Origin: Cavia porcellus
Lineage: Eukaryota; Chordata; Mammalia; Rodentia; Caviidae
Length of the DNA: 64,000 nt
Assembly (NCBI RefSeq): GCF_034190915.1
Contig: NW_026947486.1
Location: 75,248,044 to 75,312,043 of the forward strand
Direction: 5' to 3'
Position 1 is the first letter of the stretch, and each line of letters starts with the position of its first letter. A program made the translations under genes and the position numbers. Under the pieces are notes generated by a model, which saw nothing but the letters and a program-made list of their open reading frames with translations, had not been told where the DNA came from and did not search any database. Positions 11,603 through 21,739 of this stretch are shown here, piece by piece.

Positions 11603-11686
11603 GTGTTTTTTTAAACCCGAAGTTGAACTCAGAACCTCATTTTTACCAGGCAGATACTGTGCTCCTGAGCCAAATCCCCAGCCCCA
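11603..11686 (-). mobile_element. Older ID-type SINE, antisense, abutting the previous one
   Basis: Minus strand reads 'ggggctggggatttggctca' then '...agtatctgcctggt...' and 'gttctgagttcaact'. Same orientation as its neighbour but a different, more diverged subfamily, so the two make a head-to-tail pair: the younger probably inserted into the tail of the older. Confidence 0.8.
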
Positions 11687-11882
11687 AGCTTTCTTGAAAC
11701 ACGCACTGCATACCTTTAAAAAAAACCATAATCTTACTCAGGGATTTCTTTTGGTTCTGCTTTTTGCATTGTTATGTAACCTCTAGTAGGGGGAAGACAC
11801 ATCAAATAGGATCAAAATATACAGTGCATATTTAAATTTTGAAATTTTATTGCATTATTGACACATTGCCATTAACCCACCT

Positions 11883-12278
11883 CAAATGCTCTTCCTCTTT
11901 TTGGACACACTTACTGTTCTTACCATTTTATGAATGAGTTTTGGAAGTCTTCTTTCACGAGTGTCTTTATGAATTTGAAAAAGTACTGTCAAAATGTGCT
12001 GTCAAGTTCCATCCAACAGAAAGATGAGGTTACGAAAATATTGTAGTATGTCCTCATTTGCCTTATTCACTGGGTTTGGCACCATGTAACTTTTGGCTCT
12101 TCCCTCAATGTCAAAATGACCATGAGAGATAAATGTTTCAAACTGATTAACAATATTGTGGTAGCCATGGCAGTACAACTAAAGATATTTGTGAAAAATG
12201 ACTTGCAGATCTTCTTCAGAAAGTAGCAAAAATATATATATGTATGCCCAAAGCAAGTAAAGTATTTCAAAGAAGATT
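11883..12278. mobile_element. Mariner-like transposase fossil, head-to-head fragments, copy 1
   Basis: Plus-strand 12022-12278 translates, with stops and shifts, as the C-terminal end of a DD34D mariner transposase: LAPCNFWLFP at 12076-12105 (family: SPDLAPCDFxLFP), then an MTM-K-like stretch, then K-N-D-L-Q-I-F-F and a closing K-Y-F-K-E-D (family: EDFQ-CF ... YFEGD). The minus strand of 11883-11970 encodes the same terminal domain (LVKEDFQNSFIKW, then RAFE). The two fragments therefore face opposite ways around a short spacer holding 'ccatccaacagaaa'. A like arrangement is at 60865-61262. Dead element; the minus-strand 67-codon frame here is a shadow. Confidence 0.65.
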
Positions 12279-12424
12279 AATGGCAACGTGTTTTAATGTA
12301 ATAATTTTTAATTGAAACATTCACTATATTTTTCTAACACATTTTAATGAATATCCAACATTATACAGTTGTATTTGTATCTATATATTTTAAAGGTAAA
12401 CTGCTGAATTCACTTCAGAAATGT

Positions 12425-12790
12425 CCAACTGATTGGCTTAGCATAGTTCTAAGTGCAACTGAGTGGTTTCACTGAAGAAAGAAGACTCACCCTAGGTGTG
12501 AGTGGCACCAATTAACAGATTTGTAGCCTAAATGGAATAAATGAGACATGAAGAAGGAAGACTCATTTCTATTCTTGAGAGGTGCTCCAGTCTTTACCAT
12601 TACCCTAGACATTGTCTCTTGGCTTCTGTCATAAGCTCTTAAGCTCTCTAATGGAGACCCTTTGACTGTTTGATATGGACTCGCACAGGAATCTACAGTG
12701 CAATCCAGGCCTTCAACTTCTGGCTGAATCCTTCAGATCTCCAGCACATAAACTGTCCTTTTGCCCTATTCTGCAATTAACTCTGAAGGC
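12425..12790 (+). repeat. Diverged dispersed repeat, family not named
   Basis: The stretch 'cactgaagaaagaagactca' followed by 'ccctaggtgtgagtggcacca' resembles the 'gaagacccaccctcaatgtgggtggcacca' block of a repeat common in mammalian genomes; the following CT-rich 'cctccagcacataaactgtc' region also fits. I cannot name the family. Confidence 0.4.
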
Positions 12791-13739
12791 AGTAATTGTA
12801 AGCATACTCTGTAATATTAACTAGGTTTTGTAGAGAACACTGAGTACATATGTATATTTATACATAGTTCATATGTATGAAAGTATTACTATATTAATTG
12901 CCTTGTTTCTCATTCCATATACCATGTAGAGATTTCTATATCAACACAGAATTCTGTTTCTTTTTTTAACAGGATAAGTGTAATGTATCTTTGTAATGAT
13001 CAATTTTAGTTTAACTTCTGGTAACTTAACCCCACCATTACCAATAGATCCCACAGTCGTTGACTGTTTTAAAAGCTGTTCCACAATATACTGGCAACCA
13101 TAATCTTGTCATACTTTTGTGAATAGAATAAAAATAGATTTTAAGTAAAGGATGTATGAGGTCAAAATGTATACATTTGTTGTTTGTATTTTAAAGTGCA
13201 TTTATAACTACTTGTCAAAAGAATATTTAATGATGTGTGATTCTGGAATACGTATATGAAAATATTTTGAGGTGGACATAGGAGGACTTCTGCATTTACT
13301 TCATTTTATGATGCTTTCTTATGATAATTTGTAACTTTTGGTAAATTATATACATATCTGGCTAACCAGAAGTGGTTAGCTTAATACTGCACAGTAAATC
13401 TGATTTTACTGAAACTATTTCATGACTTTTACCTTCACATGTTTTTAAAATATTTTCTTCATTATTCCTGAAGATTATATGTCTAAAGGAAAAAGAAAAT
13501 TGTTGATAAATTTGAACATGAGCTCAGCTCTTCATGTATTTTTAATTTTATTCTATATTAAAGGACAAAAATTAAACAATAAGAATTTCATATCAAGGGA
13601 ATTAACAATGGCTAAGACATTTCATAATGTTATCTTTGAAGAAGTCACTCAAATTATAAGATATAGGCATGTAAAACTGAGCTAACAATATAAGCACAAA
13701 CTTTTCTTCTCAATGAACTAAAAGAAATTAGTACTATAA
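12791..13739. other. Anonymous AT-rich stretch
   Basis: No recognisable repeat or exon. A 68-codon frame at 13479-13685 is low-complexity and probably chance. Confidence 0.5.
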
Positions 13740-14262
13740 TTATCTGTACAATCATATATATATATAATTTTTCTTTTCCCTTCCTCCTTTTCTCCTTTCC
13801 ACCAACTCAGTTCATCTAACCATTTGAGCAGTTTCTTACGCTTATACACTTATCTATTATAGATTTTGATTTTTTTAATCTTTCAGTTTCTTACACTAGA
13901 AAGACAATACAATGTTTACACATGTGAGTAAGATTTCTTTCATTTATGGGTATGACCACTAGTTGCATCTATTTACCTATAAAACCCTATTGTTTATCCT
14001 TCTTGTATAAAAATCACATCTTTTGTATACATTCCTCAGTAGATGGGCACTTTGGCTGTTTCCAAGATTTGGTTACTATAAATTGTGCTGCTGTACATGT
14101 GGGTATACATATATCCCTGTAGTGTATGATATTTTTAATTCTTCTGGAAAAATAACTAGAAGGGGGATAATTGAGTCAAATGGAACCACTAATTCTACTC
14201 TCTTGAGAAATCTTTACATTTATTTGCATAGTAGTTGTACCAAGAGTGGAGAAGGGTTCTTT

Positions 14263-14704
14263 TTTTTTCTTTTTTTTTCTTTTTTGAAGAGAAACCAAGC
14301 AAAGCAAAAGAGGCAATCAAAACAAAATGACAAAACAATGAATGTGATACAGGTCTTCAAAATAAGATAAAAGGAAATCAATAATGACTACCATAAGGCC
14401 TCTTTTCACCTTCAAAATAACTGCTCATACCATCAGACATAATAAAATCAAATAAAACATAACAGAATAAAACCATTCAAAACAAAACAATGAAGGCAAT
14501 ACAGGACTTCAAAACTAGATAATAGGAAAACAACAATGGCTACCATAATGCCTCTTGTTATCTTCAAAGTGGATGACTATACCATCAAATATAACAAAAT
14601 CAAACAAAACAAAAAACAATAAAGCCAAATAAAATGGAACAATAAAAACAATGCAGAGCTTCTAAACAAGATAATAGATTAACAATGTCCACTGCCTTCC
14701 TTTT
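14263..14704 (-). mobile_element. Tandem-unit retroelement, copy 2 (T-rich half only)
   Basis: On the plus strand 'taccata(a/t)g(g/c)cctctt' recurs at about 14388 and 14540, with a third partial unit near 14681, a period of ~150. Each unit carries 'aacaatgaa(g/t)g..atacagg(a/t)cttcaaa' and caaaacaaaat runs. On the minus strand it ends in an A-rich tail (plus-strand T/C run 14259-14285). The 135 bp 5' units of the other copies are absent, as expected of a 5'-truncated retroposed copy. It sits inside the antisense L1. Confidence 0.65.
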
Positions 14705-15165
14705 TAGATATCTCTTTCCCTTTCACTTTCACAATTATCTATTGTGTATTTTGAATCCCACTGACACCTTTAGCTTCTAATTCTGGGGAGACAACACGAT
14801 GTTCACCATGTGACTCTGAATAATTTCACCCATGAACATGATCTCAAATTGTATCCACTTACCTATCTTTCTTTATAGCTGAGTAGCTTTCCATTTTATA
14901 GAAATGCCATATCTTTCTTTTCCATTATGCAGTTGATGGGTAAGCTACATCTACTTTTTTCTGGTTCCCTGTCACATAGAGCAATGTTTTCCTTCCTTTG
15001 ACTTTTAGTTTATGAATTTTCTTTCAAGTTAAATGTGTCTTTTGTAAAAAGCATATTGATGAATCTTGTCTCCTGATCCACTCTGCCTGGGTTTCTTTTT
15101 ATTGGTGAATTGAGGCCATCTACATTAATGGTTATGGCAAACACACTGGCTCATTTCTGCCATTC
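14705..15165 (-). mobile_element. Nested L1 fragment, antisense, rearranged
   Basis: 14705-14965 is a second copy of the L1 ORF2 end/3' UTR (antisense of '...aatggaaagctactcagctataaagaaag'). 14970-15150 matches an endonuclease-region block that also occurs at 17033-17140 of the host L1 ('gacttttagttta', 'gttaaatgtgt', 'cttgatccattct'). The order implies an internally deleted L1 copy inserted in the host L1 together with the neighbouring tandem-unit element. Confidence 0.6.
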
Positions 15166-17299
15166 ACCACAGCCCCACTAGCATTAGTTATTGGTTGATT
15201 TCTTGATGATAGACATTCCTTCCAGGGTGAGATGGAATCTCAGTGTTGTTTTAGCTTGTGTTTCTCAAATGACCAATAATGATAAATTTTTTCACACATT
15301 TATTTGCCATTTCTCTTTATTCATCTGCAAAGTGTACATCCATCTCCAATGCTCATTTTTGGACTGGTTGTTTGAATTTGGAGGGTCTGAATTTTTTTTT
15401 ATTCTTTATATGTTCTAGATATAATTTCTCTGTTTAAGGGACACTTGAATAAGATTTTTTTCCCAAACTGTGGGTTTACTTTTCACTCTGTGGTGATTTC
15501 TTTGGCATAAAAACCATTTTAATAAGATCAGATCCCAGTTGTTGACTCTTCGAAATATTTCCCATGTAGATTGTTTTTTGTTCATGAACTCTCTGCCTAC
15601 CCAAATGTCTTTGAGATTTCTACCTATTTTCTCTTCAAGTAGATTTAGTGTTTCTGTTTTAATATTTAGGTCTTGGATCCATTCTGACTCTAGTTTAGTG
15701 CATGGTGATAAATATTAATCAATGTTTAATCTTGGCATGTGAATAGCCAGTTTTTCCAGCACCATTTATTAATGAAGCTATTATTGTTCCCGTGAATATG
15801 CTTGATCTCTTTGCCAAAGGTGACTGAATTTGTTTGTAATTGTGTCTGCATTTTCTGATTTGTTTCATTGATCTTCATGGCTGTTCTTGCCACTGCCATG
15901 TTGATTTTATCACAGTAGTTTTGTAGTAATTGTTCACGTCAGGGATTGTGATGTCACTTGTCTTGCTTTGTTTCCCAGGATATTTTTGCTGTTCTAGGTT
16001 TCTTATGTTTTCAGTTTAATATTAGAAATATTTTCTCAGGATCCATGAGACATACTAACATATTTTGATATGGGTTACGCTAAATCTTTGTACAGTTTTG
16101 AGACTATAAACTTTTTCACAAAATCGATTCTTCTTATCCATGACCAATGGATATTTTTCATTTTTTGATATCCTCTGATCCCCTCTTTCAGGGTACCACA
16201 ATTTTCAATGTATAGATCTTTCACTCCTTTTGTTAGATTGATTCCTAAGTATTTCATCCTTTGGATGTTATTGTAAAAGATGTTTCTTTCTTTATTTCTC
16301 TTTCAGTGAGTTTCCTGTTTGTGTACAGGAATGCTACTGATTTTTGAATGTTGACTATGTAATCTTTATGCTACTGAGTTTCAATATAATTTTAGATGTC
16401 ATTTGTGGGAAGTTTTAGGGTCTTCAATGTATAGTACCATGTCTCCTATGGCCCACTGATTTTTCAGGAAGATGTTGTTTAATTTCCATATGTTTATGGA
16501 GTTTTCACAGTTTCTTTTGCCAATATTTTACAATTTTTGCACTATGGTCAGATAATATGCATGAGATAATTCTACTTCCTTTGCATTTATTTAAGCATGT
16601 TCTATTGCCTAATGTATGATTTATTTTAGATAACATCCTGTGTGCAGCTAGGAAGTATGGTGTTGGGTGGAATACTCTGTAGATGTCTACTAAATCCATT
16701 TGTTCACAGGTTTGGTACAGTTCTGTTATTTCTTTGTTTAGTTGACCTATCTTTTTGTGACAATGGAGTATTAACATTCCCTATTAAAATTTTTTCCTTG
16801 ATTTTTCATGTATAATAAGATTTGTCTTGTATAGTTGGGTGCTTCCATGTTTGGTGCATAACATTTATGATTGTTATCTCATTCTCTATAATTTTTCACC
16901 AAACAAGTATGCATTGAACTTCTTTAACTCTTTTGATCATTGTTAGTTTGAAGTTTATGTTATCTGCAAACAGAATAGCTACTCTTGCTTTTTTATGGGT
17001 TCTTATTGTATGGATTTTGGTTTTCCAGGCTTTGACTTTTAGTTTATTAGTTTCACTTTGAGTTAAATGTGTTTCTTCTATACACCATATGGTTGGATCT
17101 TGTTTCTTGATCCATTCTTCCAGTCTGTTTCTTTTGATTGATGAATTGTTATTTTCCTGCTATTGGTTCCCTACTTTTCCCTGTTTAATTACTTGTTGTG
17201 CTTGGTGATTTCTAGCTGTATCTGTTCTTGGAATTGTGGTCATTTTTATCTCTGTCTGGAGTATCATTCAGTACCCTTCGTAAGGTTAGTTTGGTGATC

Positions 17300-17700
17300 A
17301 TGGATTGCTTCAGTTGTTTGTTTCATGGAAGTATTTAATTTTTCCATGAAATCTGAGCATTAGTTGTGCAGGTTACATTATTCTGGGTTGCAATTTGCTT
17401 TCAAGACTTGAAATATTTCACTATAATGTCTTCTTGAATTGAGGGTTTTTGTTGGGATGTATGCCAGGATTCTGATGGGATTTGCTTTATAGGTGATCTG
17501 TTTCTTTTATCTAATGGCTTTAATATTCTGTTTTTGTCCTGAAGATGTATGTATTTCAATATTATATGTCTGGGTATAGATTTATTTTGGTTATGTTTAA
17601 TTGGAGTTCTATGTGATTCACTTATCTCTATGTCAGATTCTTTTCCCACACTTACAAAATTTTCAGCTATCATTTCTGAAAATAGTTTTCTTTATGTAGT
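17300..17700 (-). pseudogene. L1 ORF1 C-terminal remnant
   Basis: Part of the antisense L1. A 90-codon minus-strand frame (17673-17401) includes 'PRHIILKYIHLQDKNRILK', corresponding to the end of the RNA-recognition domain and start of the C-terminal domain of L1 ORF1 protein, a trimeric nucleic-acid chaperone. Downstream in another frame lie the 'FKS..ENNCNPE' type residues. Frameshifts make it non-functional. Confidence 0.65.
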
Positions 17701-18120
17701 TTCTGCTCACTCCTACTTTTTCATTAACACAAATTATTGCTATTTCTTTTTCCAAATTTTGGATTCTTTTCACATTGGTTGCTAGTCCTGCAGAGTGGTG
17801 GAGGTATCAGATACCTAAATTCATCTAGTTGAGCTGGTTACCAAGTCCTGGATTCTTCCTCTGCTGGTTGCTGGTCCCACCTGTTGGCTTGTTTTGTTAC
17901 TGTTGCTTCTGACAATTTCATGCCACAAGTCCCATCTCTGCATCCTACCTGGTATCCCAGCTGTGTGATTGATGTTCCACTGGTTGCTGTGTCTTCTCAT
18001 TCTGCTTTTCATGTGGATCCCAGTAGCTGCTATGGGAGGAATCACATTCCAGGCCTTCCTGAGGTGCCTTTCCATTGGATCCTGGTAACTGTGACAGCAG
18101 AAGCTAGGCTCTATGTCACT

Positions 18121-18892
18121 TATTTCTTTTAAAAATGCTCATCCATTGTCATATAGTCTATCCCAGTGTTTATTGATCTTCAAATATCTGAGCATCTCCA
18201 TTATATGTCTTTAGAGAAAGACTTTTGTATAAGTCACATGATTCATATTCCCAAAATCACATGTCATTTGATGCATCTGAACTATGAAAAATGTTAAGAG
18301 AGCAGACAGAAAGTAACCAAATTCAATTGTAAGGAAAAGTAAATCTGTTCAACTATGTTTTGTGGGGAGTGGCTGATCTGTGACTGAGCTGAAGGTTGAT
18401 GAAATCCTCAGGATTAGAGCAAAACCAGTCCAGCAGATGTATTGCCATGCTGTTTCTCCCTGTTAACTACAGCATAGATAGCTGTATGTATTGTTTCAGT
18501 GTTTTCAGCAAAACACTGCAGTGTTGCACTTTTGGCCCCTTGCACGCTTCCTTCATTTTTACTTTGTATAAAGATGCACACTGTGTTTGGTTGTCACTGT
18601 CTCTCCATCAAAGAGTTTGAATCCTACCCAGCCCCAGCTCTATTTTTATTTTGTGTCTAGGTTTTTCTTAATCTCTCATCACTCCCTCTCAAGAGCTTGC
18701 TGAATGAGCAGGTCACAGCAGTCCTTTTGTACACACATGTTCTTTTAGAGTAGAAATTAATCAAAACTGTCAAGAAGAAGAAAATTTGGAACTTTTCAAG
18801 AGAATAAATAAAAGATTTGGGACCCAGTTTTAAAAAGTCATCCAATAAACACCTATTCTCCAGTATAAAATAAATGGAACAACATTCTGCAA
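18121..18892. other. Unassigned stretch with promoter-like bases
   Basis: Contains 'actttgtataaagatgcaca' near 18565, TATA-like, followed by pyrimidine-rich sequence ending 'cctacccagccccagctc'. This could be part of an eroded LTR, but I cannot tie it to a family. Frames of 74 and 62 codons show no domain. Confidence 0.3.
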
Positions 18893-19282
18893 TGATCTAA
18901 ATGTGGTTTCTCAAGAATGTAGGTGTTGCTAGTGTGAGGTTTTAAGGAATGGAGCCTTGAAGAAGTAATTAGGCCCTGAGGGATCCTCCCTGAGAATAGG
19001 ATTAAGGCCCTTAGAAAAGAGCTTTAATGAAATATTTGATTAGCATGCCTTTCAGCCTGCAGCCATGTGAAGACATTCTGTTCAGAGGATACAGGAAAAG
19101 TACATCATTTTGGAAGAAGAAAACATGCCTCATCAGACAACCAAACATTGTAGTACCTTGATCTTGAACTTCCTGGCCTCCAGAACTGTGAGAATTCTGT
19201 TTTTTGTGAGATTTCTGGTTTTTGTCAATTATTTAGTCTCTGGTTTTGTTTGTTATAGCAGCACAAACAAAGACAACTTCCC
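18893..19282 (+). mobile_element. Solo LTR, ERVL-MaLR (MLT1/MST-like)
   Basis: Carries the ordered landmarks of MLT1/MST LTRs: 'gatctaaatgtggtttctc' start, 'gaggttttaaggaatggag', 'taattaggccctgag', 'ggattaaggcccttagaaaa', 'cttcctggcctccagaactg', 'gtgagaattctg', and 'tatagcagcacaaacaaaga' at the end. No internal retroviral sequence adjoins it. Confidence 0.8.
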
Positions 19283-19626
19283 TCCATACATATATTACAT
19301 TATGTTACCCTTGATGATTGTATTTTCATTCTAAGGCCAACTTTCATACCCCTTTGAATATGATACACTAAGAACAATGTGTGTTACAGACATTAGAGAT
19401 AATGGGGTAGCACTGTTAAGGAAAAAGGTATGTGAGATTTTCTCTGAACCTTACTTCTCTTTGGACCTGATCCTTCTCCTAATTGAACATGATTATGTCT
19501 TCTACCCATCCCTACTGAGTAATATAGAAAGTTTTCACTTTCCAGCACTAAGGTTTTCTCTTGAATAAACAGATTCCAAATATCCTCCCCAGACCTGAGG
19601 TGTAAATTTGCATCTTTCCACTTTAG

Positions 19627-19639
19627 CCACTAGATGGCA
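19627..19639 (+). promoter_or_regulatory. CTCF core-like motif
   Basis: CCACTAGATGGCA fits the CTCF core pattern CCASYAGRKGGCR at every position. It lies in non-repeat sequence between a MaLR LTR and an ID SINE. Sequence match only; occupancy unknown. Confidence 0.45.
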
Positions 19640-19755
19640 AATGCACAGCAGTAAGCCAAAAGGCTTGGTTTTCAGAGCTCACACAAAACATTTGAACAAT
19701 TCTAAGACTGAGACAGCAAGAAATGAAATATAGATGTTTTAAGATGTACTGCAAT

Positions 19756-19855
19756 GGGGGGCTGAGAATTTAGCTCAGCGGCATAAGCACCTGCCTTGCA
19801 AGCAGGCAGTCATGAGTTCGATCCCCGGTAACGATAAAAAAGAAAAAGAAAAAAA
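19756..19855 (+). mobile_element. ID-type tRNA-Ala SINE
   Basis: 'ggggctgagaatttagctca', anticodon arm with CCTGC-CTTGCAA-GCAGG, 'gagttcgatccccggtaacg', tail aaaaaagaaaaagaaaaaa. Good preservation. Confidence 0.9.
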
Positions 19856-20194
19856 TATATATATACCATTGAAGAAAGAGATAGATGTTTGCATTGCTAA
19901 CCTAACTGAAAAGATGACGAGGATTTCTAATTGGCAATTTGTTAAAACAGTTTTAAGGCTAAGCTCTCACTAAGTTGTACCTCTTCAAGTAAAATTGACT
20001 TCTTTTTTGCATGGTTAGCTGCTATCTCTGGAAAGTGAGCTGATTTTCAGATAAATCTGAATTGGGATAAAGCAAGAGGTGCAATTTCACCACTCAAGAT
20101 TATTGTTTTAAATTTATCATTTCACTGAAGTTGGTAAAACAATTTGTTTCCCTATTATATCTTCCTTCTGTTCTTTCATTCACTAATTAATTAA

Positions 20195-20290
20195 ATAATA
20201 ATTAGCAAGCACCTAAGGCTTGTCAGAGATTGAGCTAGATACTGGGAACACAAAAATCGCTCTTGAGGGACAACAAATATAAAGCAATAA
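20195..20290 (+). repeat. Ancient mammal-wide repeat fragment
   Basis: 'attagcaagcacctaaggct' then 'gagctagatactgggaaca' has the form of the 'attgagcacctactatgtgccaggcactgttctaggtgctggggataca' block common to old mammalian repeats. Diverged; family not assigned. Confidence 0.4.
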
Positions 20291-20428
20291 TGATATAAAT
20301 ACATATTTTGAAATGAAGAGAAAAAGTTATATACTTTTTTCAAAAATTCATGTTAAATGGGCCCCAAGAAAGAAAAAAAATAAATAAATTACTTCATGCA
20401 ATTTCAGAATCCTAAGCTATTGATACTA

Positions 20429-20511
20429 TTTTTTTTTGTACCAGGGATCGAAATCACAACCTCACTCCTGTCATGCAGGCACTAATGCTGCTGAGCTAAA
20501 CCCCTAACCCT
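20429..20511 (-). mobile_element. ID-type SINE, antisense
   Basis: Plus strand: T-run, 'gtaccagggatcgaaatcac', 'tgtcatgcaggca', 'gctgagctaaacccctaac'. Diverged tRNA-Ala-derived SINE with a short tail. Confidence 0.85.
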
Positions 20512-21255
20512 AGTTATGCTAATTTAATTCATTTTTAGTTTATGATTCCAAAAATACAAACATGCACTCATGTACTTATTATCTTTTTTTAACAAAAAAT
20601 GCAATATAGTGTATAGAATATTTTTCTCATAGCTTCACATCAACTGCTGTTTGGTCATCAAATTGATTTTGAGTAGTATCACACATTTCCACTAAATACT
20701 TTATAAATAAAAATTTCATTTTCCAGTTTATTGGATTTTAAATAATACATAATAGACTGTAGAATTTTAGTTCACTGAAGTCAGTCACTATGGGGACTAT
20801 TAATATTCACAAAAACTGTGCATTATTCAAAAAAGCTTTAAGAAAATCTAAACTTTCAAGGCAAGTGTCCATTTAAAAATCATAGCAGAAAAATGTTTGT
20901 ATGTGCCTGATCATATTGAACACCATATATTTCATAAATCCTATTTAATAAGTATGAATAAGGAATTAGAGTGAAGCTTATTTTTCTTACTTATAGTCTG
21001 CATGGAATAAAAAGGCAAAGAATAAAATAAAACATGATTCTGCTTCTGTCGAGGAACTTCAGTCTTTGTCATAACCATTAAATGTCTTTCTCCAGGCTTT
21101 TCACACAGACCTTTGCCCCTTTCTACATCTGCAGGCAGCCAGTGGGAGTCTAATTGTAATTTTTTTGCTTATCATATATACAAAATACAACATGAATGAC
21201 ATAAAAAGAATATTTGCAGAAACAATAGCAGAAAAATCCCAAACTTGGGAAAAGA
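20512..21255. other. Anonymous stretch
   Basis: AT-rich, no recognisable gene or repeat before the L1 begins at about 21260. Confidence 0.45.
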
Positions 21256-21418
21256 ATCTGACATCGGAGACTTCTTGCACTCAAATTAGCCGTAATCAAA
21301 CCAATCTTCATCCAAAAATATAATAATGAAGATCCCATAAATTCAGCACAAAAAAGCAATTTTAAAAGTTGCTAGTGAAAAGAAATAGGTCACCCATAAA
21401 GGAAAGCCTATCAGAATC

Positions 21419-21637
21419 ATGGCAGACTTCTCAATACAAACCATGATGTCAAGAAGATCATGGAATGAAGTAGTTCAAGTACTGAAAGAAAACAACTTCC
21501 AACCCAGATTGATGTACCCTACAAAAATATCTTTCAAAATCAATGGAGAAAGAAGTTATTTCCACCACAAAGAACAACTTAATGACCACACAACAAATAC
21601 TACAAAGAGTACTGAAGGACATTCTAGAAATAGATAA
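21419..21637 (+). pseudogene. L1 ORF1 C-terminal domain remnant
   Basis: A 72-codon open stretch beginning MADFSIQT contains the ORF1 C-terminal landmarks VLKENNFQPRLMYP, FKINGERSYFHHKEQL. L1 ORF1 protein binds L1 RNA as a trimer; this piece holds only the last third, without the coiled coil. The corresponding piece of the L1 at 54397-54852 is close to it, which suggests the two L1s are of related subfamilies. Confidence 0.75.
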
Positions 21638-21739
21638 AAATGACCACAATTCCAAAAGCAACATAAACAAAACCAACAAGCAGGACAAGCAAATATACAG
21701 CCAGCAAAAATAGGGAACCAACAGCAAAAGATAACATGA

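Larger units (their letters stand above)
13740..18120 (-). mobile_element. Antisense L1 with 5' UTR remnant, ORF1, ORF2; nested insertions; RT region missing
   Basis: Read on the minus strand: 5' UTR-like sequence 18120-17760, ORF1 C-terminal part about 17700-17300, ORF2 endonuclease about 17060-16480, ORF2 3' half about 16430-15165, and after an interruption the ORF2 end and 3' UTR at 14262-13740. Collinearity across the interruption is clear: the antisense landmark '...ggagaagggttct' at 14262 resumes with 'cacagccccactagcatt' at about 15167. Near 16440 the sequence jumps from the block just after the FADD box region to the endonuclease end, so most of the reverse transcriptase is deleted. 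Frames are broken throughout. Confidence 0.8.

Noticed and set aside
14023..14370. 115-codon plus-strand frame
   Set aside because: Opposite to L1 3' end and T-rich retroelement; crosses an insertion junction.
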